Shown in pieces: positions 47,346-57,145 of a stretch of DNA of 64,000 nucleotides. Each line of letters starts with the position of its first letter. Position 1 is the first letter of the stretch. A program made the position numbers and the translations under genes. The DNA is from Sphingobacterium faecium (lineage in GTDB: Bacteria; Bacteroidota; Bacteroidia; Sphingobacteriales; Sphingobacteriaceae): contig NZ_QBKH01000002.1 of the NCBI RefSeq assembly GCF_003054045.1, forward strand, positions 434,001 through 498,000, read 5' to 3'. The notes under the pieces were generated by a model that worked only from the letters and a program-made list of their open reading frames with translations, had not been told where the DNA came from and did not search any database.

Positions 47346-47442
47346 TTTTTTAGATTGTTATCGCGCCATATTCAATTATTCGGTTGGCAGAAGCACGGAT
47401 GAATATGAGCTACGATCTTTAAAGAACAAATATAAAATACAT

Positions 47443-48246
47443 ATGAAATATTGTGCTATTGCCTCAGGCAGTAATGGAAATTGTTATTATGTCGCTAAAG
47501 GCGATACGGCTATTTTAATTGATGCTGGCATTAACAGTAAGCACATACATCTGCGTATGTATAATTTGGGTATATTGCCGACACAAATTAAAGCAGTATT
47601 CGTCACGCATGAGCATAGCGATCATATTCGTGGTTTATCTGTTTTTGTCAAAAAATATAATATACCCGTATATATAACAAATGGAAGTTATGAAGGAACA
47701 CGATTGCATCTTCCATCACATTTGGTTCATATCATCGCACCAGATGAGGTGACAGAAATTGGTGAAATGAAAATTTATGGTATTCCAAAGTACCATGATG
47801 CTAAAGAACCATGCAGCTTTTTGGTTTCAGACGGAGCGCATAATATTGGAATTTTAACCGATATCGGACGCCCTTGCAAAAATGTTGAACATGTGATTAA
47901 GCATGTTGATGTGTTGTTATTGGAATCTAATTTTGACGAAGAGATGCTGAAAAATGGTCGTTACTCTTATTTTTTAAAAAATAGAATTAGTAGCGGTTGG
48001 GGTCACCTTTCCAATACTGTCGCTCTGGATTTGTTTAATACACATCGTACATCCAGATTAAAGCACTTGATGTTAACCCACCTTTCTGGCGAAAATAACA
48101 GCGTAGAACTTGTTCACGAAACTTTTAGATCGCACTGTGAAGATATTTTACTTTCAGTGGCAACTCGCTATGAGGAAACTGAAATTTTTGATGTTGTCAA
48201 TTTGAATGCCCTTCAAAATGATATGAGATCAAGCATGTGCGGTTAA
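47443..48246 (+). CDS. MBL-fold metallo-hydrolase, WalJ/YycJ-like
   Basis: A 267-aa metallo-beta-lactamase fold protein. The N-terminus CAIASGSNGNCYYV and the metal motif THEHSDHIRG are those of the YycJ/WalJ group, 5'-3' exonuclease-like proteins linked to DNA repair or cell-wall control in Firmicutes. Later ligands appear in YHDA, LLESNFD and LTHLSGENN. Cytoplasmic. Its exact role in Bacteroidota is not established. Confidence 0.9.
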   Translation: MKYCAIASGSNGNCYYVAKGDTAILIDAGINSKHIHLRMYNLGILPTQIKAVFVTHEHSDHIRGLSVFVKKYNIPVYITNGSYEGTRLHLPSHLVHIIAPDEVTEIGEMKIYGIPKYHDAKEPCSFLVSDGAHNIGILTDIGRPCKNVEHVIKHVDVLLLESNFDEEMLKNGRYSYFLKNRISSGWGHLSNTVALDLFNTHRTSRLKHLMLTHLSGENNSVELVHETFRSHCEDILLSVATRYEETEIFDVVNLNALQNDMRSSMCG

Positions 48247-48876
48247 AGAATCCGTTTGGTTAATTAGTTGATGGATTGTTTAGTATTGCATCATTGCAAT
48301 GCCAGTAATAAAATGCCTGTAGGTTTTTAAGGTACTATAGCAGTATAAAAGGTGTCGGGTATCTCGTAAGTGCGAATTAAACCTCTATTAGGAGTATAGA
48401 TGAAGTATCCCTCAAGCATATATTAGGTACTTGTACAGTATGGTTTCGAATAGCACGGTATCTGCTTGTCATTTTCCTACGTTATAAAATGCAGGATTTA
48501 ATTTGAAGCAAGAAAATTGTAGTTTTCTTTTGATTTGTATTCGACTGCTAGTTGGGTCGCGTTTGAGAATATTTTGAGACAGATTCAGCTTTCGTTTGAT
48601 TCATGCTCGGCTGCTGTTCGATTCGCTGCCGAAAAATAGCCGAATGGCAGTCGTAGCTGTGTCGAGTTAGTCTCGACGTTGTATCGAAGCCATAGCCTAT
48701 CACTATCGAATCGTTGTTGAGTAATGCCAGCACTTATATGGAGTTTCAAGGAGTTTCAAGGACTTTTAGGGGCTTTTGTCCGTAAAACATCAAACAGTTT
48801 AAACGTCACTTTACAAAATAAATTGATTTGTTTCTGAACGAAAAATATCCTAAATTTATTGTTAACCAATAGGCAA
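48247..48876. other. 630-base noncoding segment with a CG-rich, repeat-like core
   Basis: The part 48541-48730 differs from the AT-rich surroundings. It has many TCGA-containing words (TTCGAC, TTCGATTCG, GTCGAG-CTCGAC, ATCGAAT), short inverted pairs, and a tandem GGAGTTTCAA duplication near 48741-48760. It has no credible gene on either strand. It resembles a dispersed intergenic repeat or degenerate mobile sequence. This is inference from composition. Confidence 0.5.
48741..48760 (+). repeat. Tandem 10-bp duplication
   Basis: GGAGTTTCAA occurs twice back to back, followed by a third partial copy (GGA). It lies at the edge of the CG-rich segment. Confidence 0.7.
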
Positions 48877-49665
48877 ATGTTCATGTTTAATTTTAAAAAT
48901 CCTAAAAATCCGTATAGAAAAAAAGGAAAAGATTATAGATTGAGTGAGAACAGTAAATTAACCGGGGCAGATTTTGGATATACTCGCAAACTTGCCAGTC
49001 AAATTTATAAAATAATGCAATTGATACAAAATGAGTCTTGTAAAAATGATACCTATACTCGTTTTTCAAAAGTACTTTATAAAGTAGTACGTAATGATCA
49101 AGTGCATGAGTTGGGTAAATTGCAATTAGGTTATGGAAATGTAGCGCCATTAAAAGGTTTTCGATTCTTTAAAAAAAGAAATTGGCATAATTTCTTTATG
49201 AATAAACCTACAGCTGAGTTAGACATAGAGAAAGGGGCGATTCGTTTTGCTATTCCACCTATTTTTGCAAGGGAGTTCAATAAGTTTCCAGAACGAACGC
49301 GTAAGGTTATTATTAAAATGCATTGTATCCAAGTATCTGTGGGTGATGAAAATATAGTTGAATTAAATTCTAGTAAAGAGCTGGTGATAACAGAAGTTGA
49401 TAATATCAATTCGCGCTCTGTTTATTTTGCTATAAAAGAGAGAGCAAATGTAGTCGCATTGTGTGTGGCAACAGTACGTATTTGGTTGGAATCTGTAAAT
49501 AGTAAAGAGGAGTTTTTATCTTTCGATAGTAAATTTATGACTGCTGAAATATTCGATGCATTAGTAATCCGTGATGGTCAGCTTTGCCATTTCGAAGAAC
49601 AGAAATTTTCTGATATGAAACCTCCTGAATTTCCAGATTCGGATGAAGAGATCGATTGGGTATAA
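48877..49665 (+). CDS. Unrecognised 262-aa protein, possible accessory gene
   Basis: A basic N-terminal third (NPKNPYRKKGKDYRLSENSK) is followed by a mixed alpha/beta region with beta-rich C-terminal half and an acidic end (FPDSDEEIDWV). There is no signal peptide, membrane helix or catalytic motif. Starts at 48877 or 48883 are both possible. I do not recognise the family. It follows the repeat-like segment and precedes another unrecognised gene and an XRE-like regulator, which suggests an accessory insertion. Confidence 0.65.
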   Translation: MFMFNFKNPKNPYRKKGKDYRLSENSKLTGADFGYTRKLASQIYKIMQLIQNESCKNDTYTRFSKVLYKVVRNDQVHELGKLQLGYGNVAPLKGFRFFKKRNWHNFFMNKPTAELDIEKGAIRFAIPPIFAREFNKFPERTRKVIIKMHCIQVSVGDENIVELNSSKELVITEVDNINSRSVYFAIKERANVVALCVATVRIWLESVNSKEEFLSFDSKFMTAEIFDALVIRDGQLCHFEEQKFSDMKPPEFPDSDEEIDWV

Positions 49666-49891
49666 TCAGTTTTTTTATAAAAATTATATTTTTAATATTT
49701 GTGGGTCTTTAAGGGAAGAATATCAAATAGGGAGTCTGAAAGGCTATATCAAGTATTTGGTGAGTTCATTTGCTACATTTTTGAGGGGTGTTATCCATTT
49801 TAATATGTTTATCAGTAGATACTGAGTGTAAATGTAACATGGTATTCAGACGCCTTATTATTGAGATGTTTTTATAGCATACTTTCTACTA

Positions 49892-50506
49892 TTACTGTGC
49901 TATGGTAGATTTTATATTCGCATACGAAGGTATAGGTAAAGTAATGCCCTCATCTTCATATATGTAATATAATGCATGCGCCAGACGAATGAGAAACTCG
50001 CGAATAGCGATAATCCTATCTCCAAATTGGTCATTGTCTAAAGATCTCTTTAAAGTCAGCTGTTCCATCAGATCGTCCATCGTCTTGTACCATTTTTTTA
50101 GCGACTGATAAGAGAAAAATTTACGAATTAAATCGTTGGGATTTCTTTTGCCATTGTATGTGAAGTCAATTCCATACGAGTAGTTGAAGTAATCGTTTCT
50201 GGTCTCGAATAATTTCAACGGATCCTCGTGTTTTGCTAGACCACATTGTTTAAAAATAACATATGCAACTTCAATCTGTTTGATCATTTGATGACAATTG
50301 TAACCATTTTCGGGATATCCTCCACTGGACATCGCTGGATAAGCTCCGCTGGTAACAAAGAGATTGATATCATTTTTCCAGTTAATGATATCGGTTTGAT
50401 GTCGAAAAAAATCATGGATGTAGATCATTGGATTATTGATGATCTTCTTACTTAAGTAGCGAAAATTTTTCGCTTTTAGTTTCTTTTTTGTATTTTTCAT
50501 AATCAT
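49892..50506 (-). CDS. Unrecognised 204-aa protein, divergent from an XRE-like regulator
   Basis: A soluble, helical protein with a basic N-terminus (MKNTKKKLKAKNFRYLSKK), the central segment SGAYPAMSSGGYPENG, and a helical end (RIIAIREFLIRLAHALYYIY). There is no signal or membrane segment. Starts at 50506 or 50500 are both possible. No family is recognised. It shares a 94-base divergent promoter region with the regulator at 50601, which may control it (inference). Confidence 0.65.
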   Translation of the reverse strand: MIMKNTKKKLKAKNFRYLSKKIINNPMIYIHDFFRHQTDIINWKNDINLFVTSGAYPAMSSGGYPENGYNCHQMIKQIEVAYVIFKQCGLAKHEDPLKLFETRNDYFNYSYGIDFTYNGKRNPNDLIRKFFSYQSLKKWYKTMDDLMEQLTLKRSLDNDQFGDRIIAIREFLIRLAHALYYIYEDEGITLPIPSYANIKSTIAQ

Positions 50507-50600
50507 TAATTAAGTTGGTACCCTAGTAAAGGCTATTATATTATAATTGTTTATTAAAATTAGGATATTATAATGTCTTTTGCAAGTTAAATAAAAAATA

Positions 50601-50999
50601 ATGTCTGGTATTAAAGAACGTGTCCTGTTAATCGCGGAAAGTAAAGGGATCAATAAAGCAGTTTTCTTTGAAGAGTTAGGGCTTTCTTATGCTAACTTTA
50701 AAGGTGTGCAAAAATATTCCGCACTAAGTTCTGATACGATGGTCATTATTTTAAATAAATATGTCGATATAAGCCCTGTTTGGCTTCTAATGGGTATAGG
50801 AGAGATGTATAAGAATGATTTGGGTAATATGAGAGAACTTGCAACTCCTTATCAACAGGTCGTTGCTTCGCAAAATAATGATAGCCTGATGGTCGATTCT
50901 TTGAATAAAGTGATCAATGCACTGGAGCAGACGATACGTACCCAAGAGAAAACAATTCTTGCCCTTGAAAAACAGATTAGTTTTTTAGAAAAGAAATAG
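50601..50999 (+). CDS. XRE/phage-repressor-like regulator with coiled-coil tail
   Basis: A 132-aa protein. Residues about 1-70 look like a helix-turn-helix of the kind common in Bacteroidota (IKERVLLIAESKGINKAVFF, then SPVWLLMGIGEMYKN, a typical 'WLL.G.G.M' ending). The C-terminal 45 residues form a coiled coil (LNKVINALEQTIRTQEKTIL) likely used for dimerisation. There is no peptidase domain, so it is not a LexA/CI-type cleavable repressor. It is divergent from the 204-aa gene. Confidence 0.78.
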   Translation: MSGIKERVLLIAESKGINKAVFFEELGLSYANFKGVQKYSALSSDTMVIILNKYVDISPVWLLMGIGEMYKNDLGNMRELATPYQQVVASQNNDSLMVDSLNKVINALEQTIRTQEKTILALEKQISFLEKK

Positions 51000-51222
51000 T
51001 TTTTGGATATTATTTTATCTATTTTGTTTTTAAGTTTTAAAGCTAGTTGTTACCTTTAAAAATCTTATTTAGCTTGATATCTCATTGCAATAATTTTAAA
51101 AAGTAACAGATTAAAGGGGATTTATTGTTAAGATTTTGGTTTATTTTTGTTTAATGGAGGTATTTTGTTTTATAAAATATTATCCTTCTTTAAATCTTTT
51201 AATATTTAATAATATCGCGTTT

Positions 51223-52443
51223 ATGTTGCAAAGACTATATCTTTTGTTTACGATGTTACTTTGTTTTATTACTCTGGATACTGTTGCTCAATCGGCTGGT
51301 GATCGTCCTGTCTATACATCAGAATGGGGGCATCTTTATCGTGCTGAAAATAACAAAAGAGATTTATTGGGTATTTTTTCTACGGAAGCGCCGATTTACG
51401 TTTTGGATTCTAACCTGACACAGTATAAGGTGCAAGTGAGTAATGGAGATATTGGTTTTATCAAGAAGCAACCACTTCAGAAGGCGATGTCTGGCAAGAG
51501 ATCGGAGGGTGAACCTGCTCAATACTTTTACCGAGGTAGTCAAGGAAGTCAGTGTCCTCATTTTTTTGTTCAGGTATCGGAATTAAGAGTACGAAAAGCT
51601 CCAAATGTGACCAGTACAGCTGTTAGACGAGCTAAGTTGAACGAATTGATTTGTGTGGATTACATTCCGCTTTATTCGGACGGTTGGGTATATGTTGGAG
51701 ATCATTTTCATGAAAAACCTGAATTCATTCAGGCTAAATTTTTAGGTGCTGAATTAACTTACGATAACGTGTTGAAGAATTATCTTCAGGTAAGAGGTAA
51801 AGACCAAAAGCAAGAAATGGTATGGGCAGGAAGGCTGCGCGAAATCGCTTGGACTGATGATAGAAAATTGAAAGAGGCTCTTACTTTTTGGAAACAATCA
51901 TTTGAAAATGCTGGTGTTAAAGATCCAAAAATAGATATAGATTTTGAATTGCTTGTCGCGGAAAGGTTTCAGAGTAGACCAACATTCGATGCTATCATGA
52001 GTCAAGTGGAGGCTCTTCGTATACACTATGATTGGAAGGGAACGCTTCTTTATGATGGAAAGATAACGGATAATCAGATGAAACAATTGGAGATGAAAAG
52101 GGTGGAAGAGATTCCTAATATGCCCGAATGTGGATGGGAACCGAAATATTATTATCAATCTCCATCTTCTATTGTAGCATTTGAAGAAAATAGCAAGGGT
52201 AAGTTAGTTGGGTCTGTCTATCAAACTTCCTTTGTGGAGGGGGTTGTATTACGGATTGGTCAGGAACGTGTGGATGGTAATTATGATGAAAAGGAATTTG
52301 TGAAAAAATTTGGACACTTATTGACCGTCACGTGGATAGATACTCCGCATGTCTATCATATCCCAAATGGCGACGCCGGCCTCTTTATCATTACTTTTGA
52401 AAATGGAAAAGCTGTCTGTTATGCATGTATGTTTTATTGTTAG
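51223..52443 (+). CDS. Exported protein with bacterial SH3-like domains
   Basis: A 406-aa protein with a signal peptide from the ATG at 51223 (MLQRLYLLFTMLLCFITLDT, cleavage near TVAQ); an in-frame GTG at 51136 would put a long hydrophobic lead before it. Two SH3-like segments occur, about 30-80 (GHLYRAENNKRDLLGI) and 110-160 (ELRVRKAPNVTSTAVRRAKL, WVYVGDHF). The C-terminal 240 residues are unrecognised. SH3b domains bind cell-wall or protein ligands, so a periplasmic role is likely. Confidence 0.75.
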   Translation: MLQRLYLLFTMLLCFITLDTVAQSAGDRPVYTSEWGHLYRAENNKRDLLGIFSTEAPIYVLDSNLTQYKVQVSNGDIGFIKKQPLQKAMSGKRSEGEPAQYFYRGSQGSQCPHFFVQVSELRVRKAPNVTSTAVRRAKLNELICVDYIPLYSDGWVYVGDHFHEKPEFIQAKFLGAELTYDNVLKNYLQVRGKDQKQEMVWAGRLREIAWTDDRKLKEALTFWKQSFENAGVKDPKIDIDFELLVAERFQSRPTFDAIMSQVEALRIHYDWKGTLLYDGKITDNQMKQLEMKRVEEIPNMPECGWEPKYYYQSPSSIVAFEENSKGKLVGSVYQTSFVEGVVLRIGQERVDGNYDEKEFVKKFGHLLTVTWIDTPHVYHIPNGDAGLFIITFENGKAVCYACMFYC

Positions 52444-52495
52444 GAAGGTTAGATGGTGAACATGTTGGATCGTCAGAAAGGTTAGGTAAATATTG

Positions 52496-52534
52496 AAAAG
52501 AAAGGACCTACAGTTTGTAAGTCCTTTCTTTTTT
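52496..52534. terminator. Bidirectional terminator between the SH3 gene and lipB
   Basis: A 17-bp stem (52496-52512 with 52516-52532) with a C/A mismatch on the plus strand that becomes G-U on the minus strand, so it best fits lipB. A and T runs flank both sides. Confidence 0.82.
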
Positions 52535-53231
52535 AAACCAGTTCCATAGCGAATAGATTGGCAATATGTCTTTTTAATTTGTCTTTTACTTCATTTATAT
52601 TGGGTTTATAGCCCAACTCTCTTTCCATAGAAGTGACATCTTTGTCATCAATACCACAAGGTACGATATTTCCAAAATAGCTTAAATCTGCATTTACATT
52701 AAATGCAAATCCATGCATAGTGACCCATCGGCTTGCTCTGACACCCATTGCACATATTTTACGTGCTTTTTCGTTATCAGCATCTATCCATACACCTGTG
52801 AAACTCGGATATCTTCCTGCTTGAATACCGTAGTCTTGCAAAGTCAGGATAATAGCTTCTTCTAATGTACGCAGATATAAATGGATATCTGTAAAGAAAT
52901 TATCTAAGTCGAGTATGGGATATCCCACAATCTGTCCAGGACCATGATAGGTAATATCTCCTCCGCGATTAATTTTGTAATAGCGAGCTTCTTTTTCTTC
53001 TAATGCTTTTTCATCGAGTAATAAATGTTCTGGTTTACCCGATTTCCCTAAGGTGTAAACATGGGGATGCTCGTTAAAAATTAAAAAGTTTTCCGTTGAC
53101 AATTCGGTGTTGTTAACACGATTATCATGCTTTATTGCTAAGGTCTTCTTAAAAATCTCTTCTTGTCTATCCCAAGCTTCTTGATAGTCTACTAAGCCCC
53201 AGTCGATAAATGTTACTTTCTTATTTTGCAT
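52533..53231 (-). CDS. lipB: Octanoyl-[ACP]:protein N-octanoyltransferase LipB
   Basis: A 232-aa enzyme that moves octanoate from acyl carrier protein to lipoyl domains, the first step of lipoate synthesis. It has RGGDITYHGPGQIVGYP, Lys158 in KICAMGVRASRW and Cys192 in PCGIDDKDVTS, the catalytic pair. Length is standard. hflX lies upstream on the same strand, 108 bases away. No lipA is visible in the window. Confidence 0.96.
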   Translation of the reverse strand: MQNKKVTFIDWGLVDYQEAWDRQEEIFKKTLAIKHDNRVNNTELSTENFLIFNEHPHVYTLGKSGKPEHLLLDEKALEEKEARYYKINRGGDITYHGPGQIVGYPILDLDNFFTDIHLYLRTLEEAIILTLQDYGIQAGRYPSFTGVWIDADNEKARKICAMGVRASRWVTMHGFAFNVNADLSYFGNIVPCGIDDKDVTSMERELGYKPNINEVKDKLKRHIANLFAMELV

Positions 53232-53339
53232 ATTGATATGGCTTTATGCCATTTATACTTTTGTAAAGAATTAAAATACATTTGGTTACTGTCTTCAATG
53301 CGATGTTATCCAAGCGTATTTTAGATCTAAAAATTTGAA

Positions 53340-54527
53340 TTAGTAAAGCAGATTATTGTAAGGATAGCGCGCATTGTGCATATCTACAATGATTTCGTAA
53401 AGCTTCTGTTTGAACTCTTCCAAATGTGTTTTGTTTGTTGCGGAAATAAAAATAGCAGGATCAGCATTTTTTGCCATCCAACTGTTCTCAAAATCTTCTA
53501 ATGTAACAGTACGTTCGCCGTCTTCCCCTTCTTCAACTGTGGGAACAAATGCATCTATTTTGTTAAAGACGGTAATAACGGGCTTATCTAATGCGCCTAT
53601 ATCCTTTAATGTTTCATTTACTGCTTGGATATGATCCTCAAAATTGGGATGCGAAATATCCACTACATGGATCAAAACATCTGCTTCGCGAACTTCATCT
53701 AAAGTGGATTTGAAACATTCTACCAAATGATGCGGTAGTTTGCGAATGAATCCAACTGTATCCGATAATAGGAACGGTAAATTGTCGATAACGACTTTAC
53801 GCACTGTTGTATCTAAAGTAGCAAATAACTTATTTTCAATCAATACATCTGATTTTGAAATCATATTCATGATGGTAGATTTCCCAACGTTGGTATAACC
53901 CACTAATGCAACACGGATCATGTCGCCACGATTCTTACGTTGGGTTTCATTTTGTTTGTCAATGGTTTCTAATCGATCTTTGAAAACACTGATTTTGTTA
54001 AGGATAATCCTTCTATCCGTTTCAATCTGACTTTCACCGGGACCGCGCATACCGATACCACCACGTTGACGCTCTAAGTGGGTCCACATACGCGTTAACC
54101 TTGGTAAAAGATATTGCAATTGCGCCAATTCTACTTGTGTCTTTGCTTGCGCACTTTTTGCGTGGCTGGCAAAGATATCCAAGATGAGGTTGGAACGATC
54201 TAATATTTTGACTTTGAGCTCACGCTCGATATTTCGAAGTTGTGAAGGTGTCAATTCATCATCAAACACGACCATGTCAATTTCTTCGGCGATGACAAAA
54301 GCTTGGATTTCTTCCAATTTTCCACTGCCCACAAATGTTGCTCGGTCTGGATAGGCCAGTTTTTGTGTAAAAATGCCTTTTGTGACGCCACCTGCTGTTT
54401 GCACTAAAAATTCAAGTTCCTCAAGGTATTCTTGAGCCTTTGTTTCAGCTACTCCCTGGGGAATAACGCTCACGAGAATTGCGGTTTCTGGTTTTACTGC
54501 GGTATCGTATATTTTGATTTTTGCCAT
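53340..54527 (-). CDS. hflX: Ribosome-associated GTPase HflX
   Basis: A 395-aa GTPase that splits stalled ribosomes. The N-terminal HflX domain (about 15-130) is followed by the coiled region with RGGIGMRGPGESQIETDRR, the G1 loop GYTNVGKST (about residue 210), G3 DTVGFIRKLPH and G4 NKID. There is a short acidic insertion (TVEEGEDGERT). The order hflX then lipB on the minus strand suggests co-transcription is possible. Confidence 0.96.
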   Translation of the reverse strand: MAKIKIYDTAVKPETAILVSVIPQGVAETKAQEYLEELEFLVQTAGGVTKGIFTQKLAYPDRATFVGSGKLEEIQAFVIAEEIDMVVFDDELTPSQLRNIERELKVKILDRSNLILDIFASHAKSAQAKTQVELAQLQYLLPRLTRMWTHLERQRGGIGMRGPGESQIETDRRIILNKISVFKDRLETIDKQNETQRKNRGDMIRVALVGYTNVGKSTIMNMISKSDVLIENKLFATLDTTVRKVVIDNLPFLLSDTVGFIRKLPHHLVECFKSTLDEVREADVLIHVVDISHPNFEDHIQAVNETLKDIGALDKPVITVFNKIDAFVPTVEEGEDGERTVTLEDFENSWMAKNADPAIFISATNKTHLEEFKQKLYEIIVDMHNARYPYNNLLY

Positions 54528-54752
54528 TATTTTCTGTTATAGTTTTGTATTGTATATTAAACTTGTTGAAATGTTAGCCTCAAGGCTTGACAAATAGAGG
54601 ATGAAAGGATCAGTTTTCATATCACGAAGTCCTAATAATAATACAAAGATAATCGTTTTTAGTTTAATTGTTTTATTTGGAAAGCTTATCCCTTCATTTT
54701 ATTAATAGAGCTTATGAGCTGTTTTAGAAAGAAATAGTACCTGCGCGAATGT

Positions 54753-56858
54753 TTATGAAATCTTATCCCAAGTGATACCGTCCGTTTTTCTTGCGAGGTA
54801 CTGTCTGAGTAATGTATGACGTTCTTCTATCATTTCAGGATCTTCTTTGAAGATGTCTATGACTGAGTTTCGTGCTTCGGATAACAGTTGTTGGTCGGTA
54901 GCGAGGTTTGCTAACTTTAATTCTAATACACCTGATTGTTGCGTGCCGGAGATATCGCCTGGGCCCCGAAGTTCTAGATCTACTTCTGCAATTTCAAATC
55001 CATCATTGGTACGTACCATGGTATTCAACCTTAATCTTCCTTCTTTACTAAGCTTATTTCCTGACATCAGTATGCAAAAGGACTGCTCTGCTCCCCGACC
55101 TACACGTCCTCTTAATTGGTGGAGTTGTGAGAGACCAAAACGTTCCGAATTTTCAATCACCATAACGGATGCATTGGGCACATTGACCCCGACTTCGATA
55201 ACGGTGGTTGCAACCATGATCTGGGTTTCATGTTTTACAAAACGTTGCATTTCAAAATCTTTGTCCTTGACTGGCATTTTGCCATGTACAATACTAATTT
55301 TATAATCAGGAAGTGGAAATTCACGTTGTATATTTTCCAATCCTGCCTCTAAGTATAATAGATCTAGTTTTTCACTTTCTTTGATCAGTGGAAATACAAC
55401 ATAAACTTGTCGGCCTTTTGCGATCTCTTCACGCATGAGGCCAAACATGCGTAGTCGGGAGCTTTCGAAAAAATGTACGGTCTTGATGGGTTTTCTTCCT
55501 GCCGGAAGTTCGTCTATAACAGAAATATCCAAATCGCCATACATGGTCATGGCCAGCGTGCGGGGTATTGGTGTTGCAGTCATCACGAGCATATGTGGTG
55601 GGATACTATTTTTACGCCACAATTTAGCCCGCTGTTCTACGCCAAAGCGATGTTGTTCATCGATGACGACAAAACCCAGATTCTTGAATTGTACTTTATC
55701 TTCGATTAAGGCGTGGGTTCCGATGAGAATATCTAAAGTTCCATTTTCTAATTCTTCATGGATAACACGACGTTGTTTGGTTGTGGTTGAGCCAGTCAAT
55801 AATTTGATGTTGCAGATGTCCTCACCGAGTAATTCTTTCAATCCGGTAAAGTGTTGTGTCGCTAATATCTCCGTTGGTGCCATCATGCAGGCTTGAAAAC
55901 CGTTGTCGATAGCTAAGAGCATGGTCAAGAGTGCAACCACCGTTTTTCCGGATCCTACATCTCCCTGTACTAAACGGTTCATTTGCGCTCCAGTCACGGT
56001 ATCTTGTCGGATTTCTTTAACGACACGTTTTTGTGCATTTGTTAATGGAAATGGGATACGTTCTTTGAAAAAAGTATTAAACTTGTCACCTACTTTAGAG
56101 AAAATCTGCCCTCTGAATTTTTTAGTGTTGAGCTGTTTGTTTTTTAGTAATTTGAGTTGAATATAGAATAATTCATCAAATTTGATCCGCTTGATTGCTT
56201 GAGTCAGTTCTTCCTGGCTCTGTGGAAAATGAATAGCAACGGTTGCCCGGGCTTGATCCATCAATTGATGTTTTTCCAATAGATATGCCGGCATTTGCTC
56301 GGGAAGTTGACGAAATACAGTTTCTAATGCTGTTTGCTGTAGTTTTTGAATTCCTTTACTGTCTAAATTGAATTTTTTAAGTTTTTCAGTGGAAGAGTAG
56401 ACCGGCTGTAGCGTCATGTTCCCTAAGTTTTTTGCTTGGGCTTGATATGGCTCCATTTCGGGATGTGTAATGGATATTTGTCCGTTAAAGACGGATGGTT
56501 TTCCATACATCACATATACCGCACCTACTTTTAACGATTTCTGGAGCCAGGTAATGGACTGAAACCACACTAACTCGATGCTTCCGGTTTCATCTTTGAA
56601 TTGTCCAACTAATCTTTTGGCTTTTTTCTCTCCAATTTCTTTAAGCCCAATAAGCCTTCCTAATACCTGAGCAGAGTACATATCGGCATCAAGCTGTCTT
56701 ATTTTATGAAAGACAGTACGGTCAATGTAGCGAAAAGGATAGTAGCTGAGCAGATCACCAATAGTGAAAATCTGCAATTCTTTCTTAATTACATCAGCTT
56801 TCTGAGGGCCTACGCCTTTCAGATATTCTATGGGGGTTATTAAAGATAAATCAGCCAT
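54753..56858 (-). CDS. recG: ATP-dependent DNA helicase RecG
   Basis: A 701-aa monomeric helicase that remodels stalled forks and Holliday junctions. The N-terminal wedge/OB region (about 1-170) begins TPIEYLKGVGPQKADVI. Walker A is GDVGSGKT (about 300), the DExH box is VIDEQHRFG, followed by MTATPIPRTLAM and the C-terminal helicase motif LHQLRGRVGRG. The tail ends RKTDGITWDKIS. Length is standard. It has 225 bases before the start of hflX, without a clear terminator. Confidence 0.97.
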   Translation of the reverse strand: MADLSLITPIEYLKGVGPQKADVIKKELQIFTIGDLLSYYPFRYIDRTVFHKIRQLDADMYSAQVLGRLIGLKEIGEKKAKRLVGQFKDETGSIELVWFQSITWLQKSLKVGAVYVMYGKPSVFNGQISITHPEMEPYQAQAKNLGNMTLQPVYSSTEKLKKFNLDSKGIQKLQQTALETVFRQLPEQMPAYLLEKHQLMDQARATVAIHFPQSQEELTQAIKRIKFDELFYIQLKLLKNKQLNTKKFRGQIFSKVGDKFNTFFKERIPFPLTNAQKRVVKEIRQDTVTGAQMNRLVQGDVGSGKTVVALLTMLLAIDNGFQACMMAPTEILATQHFTGLKELLGEDICNIKLLTGSTTTKQRRVIHEELENGTLDILIGTHALIEDKVQFKNLGFVVIDEQHRFGVEQRAKLWRKNSIPPHMLVMTATPIPRTLAMTMYGDLDISVIDELPAGRKPIKTVHFFESSRLRMFGLMREEIAKGRQVYVVFPLIKESEKLDLLYLEAGLENIQREFPLPDYKISIVHGKMPVKDKDFEMQRFVKHETQIMVATTVIEVGVNVPNASVMVIENSERFGLSQLHQLRGRVGRGAEQSFCILMSGNKLSKEGRLRLNTMVRTNDGFEIAEVDLELRGPGDISGTQQSGVLELKLANLATDQQLLSEARNSVIDIFKEDPEMIEERHTLLRQYLARKTDGITWDKIS

Positions 56859-57088
56859 TCTTCTAATTCGCTAATTTAAGGAATTTACTTAAAATTTTAG
56901 CAAAGTACTGTTATTGTTTGGTCATTTGTCTTGATTTAACGACATCATGTTGAGGTTTTGATTGATAATTGGCTGATAAAATACGCTTTTTAAAATTGGA
57001 ATGGTTAACCGTGATGGATCATAAATGAAACTAGGTCATTGACTTGAAGAAATAAAAGTAAATGTATAGGTCTAAAATAATAAAAAAT

Positions 57089-57118
57089 GGGGGTGATCAT
57101 GATTTATGATCCACCCCC
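57089..57118 (-). terminator. Terminator of the minus-strand SusC/SusD operon
   Basis: A GC-rich stem, GGGGGTG with CACCCCC and an ATCAT core, has one bulged G and a T run on the minus strand (the A run at 57082-57087). It is 28 bases after the susD stop codon. Confidence 0.85.
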
Positions 57119-57145
57119 GCTCTTGTTATAGTATATTAATTTCGA

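Noticed and set aside
48548..48733. 61-codon minus-strand frame in the CG-rich segment
   Set aside because: It has no promoter or start context and owes its openness to the repeated TCGA words; treated as part of the repeat-like segment.
48247..52443. Integrated phage or plasmid
   Set aside because: No integrase, terminase, capsid, replication or attachment-site repeat is visible; only a regulator and unknown genes.
54847..55896. Plus-strand frames of about 150 codons inside recG
   Set aside because: They lie fully inside recG, have no motifs and reflect the opposite-strand composition.
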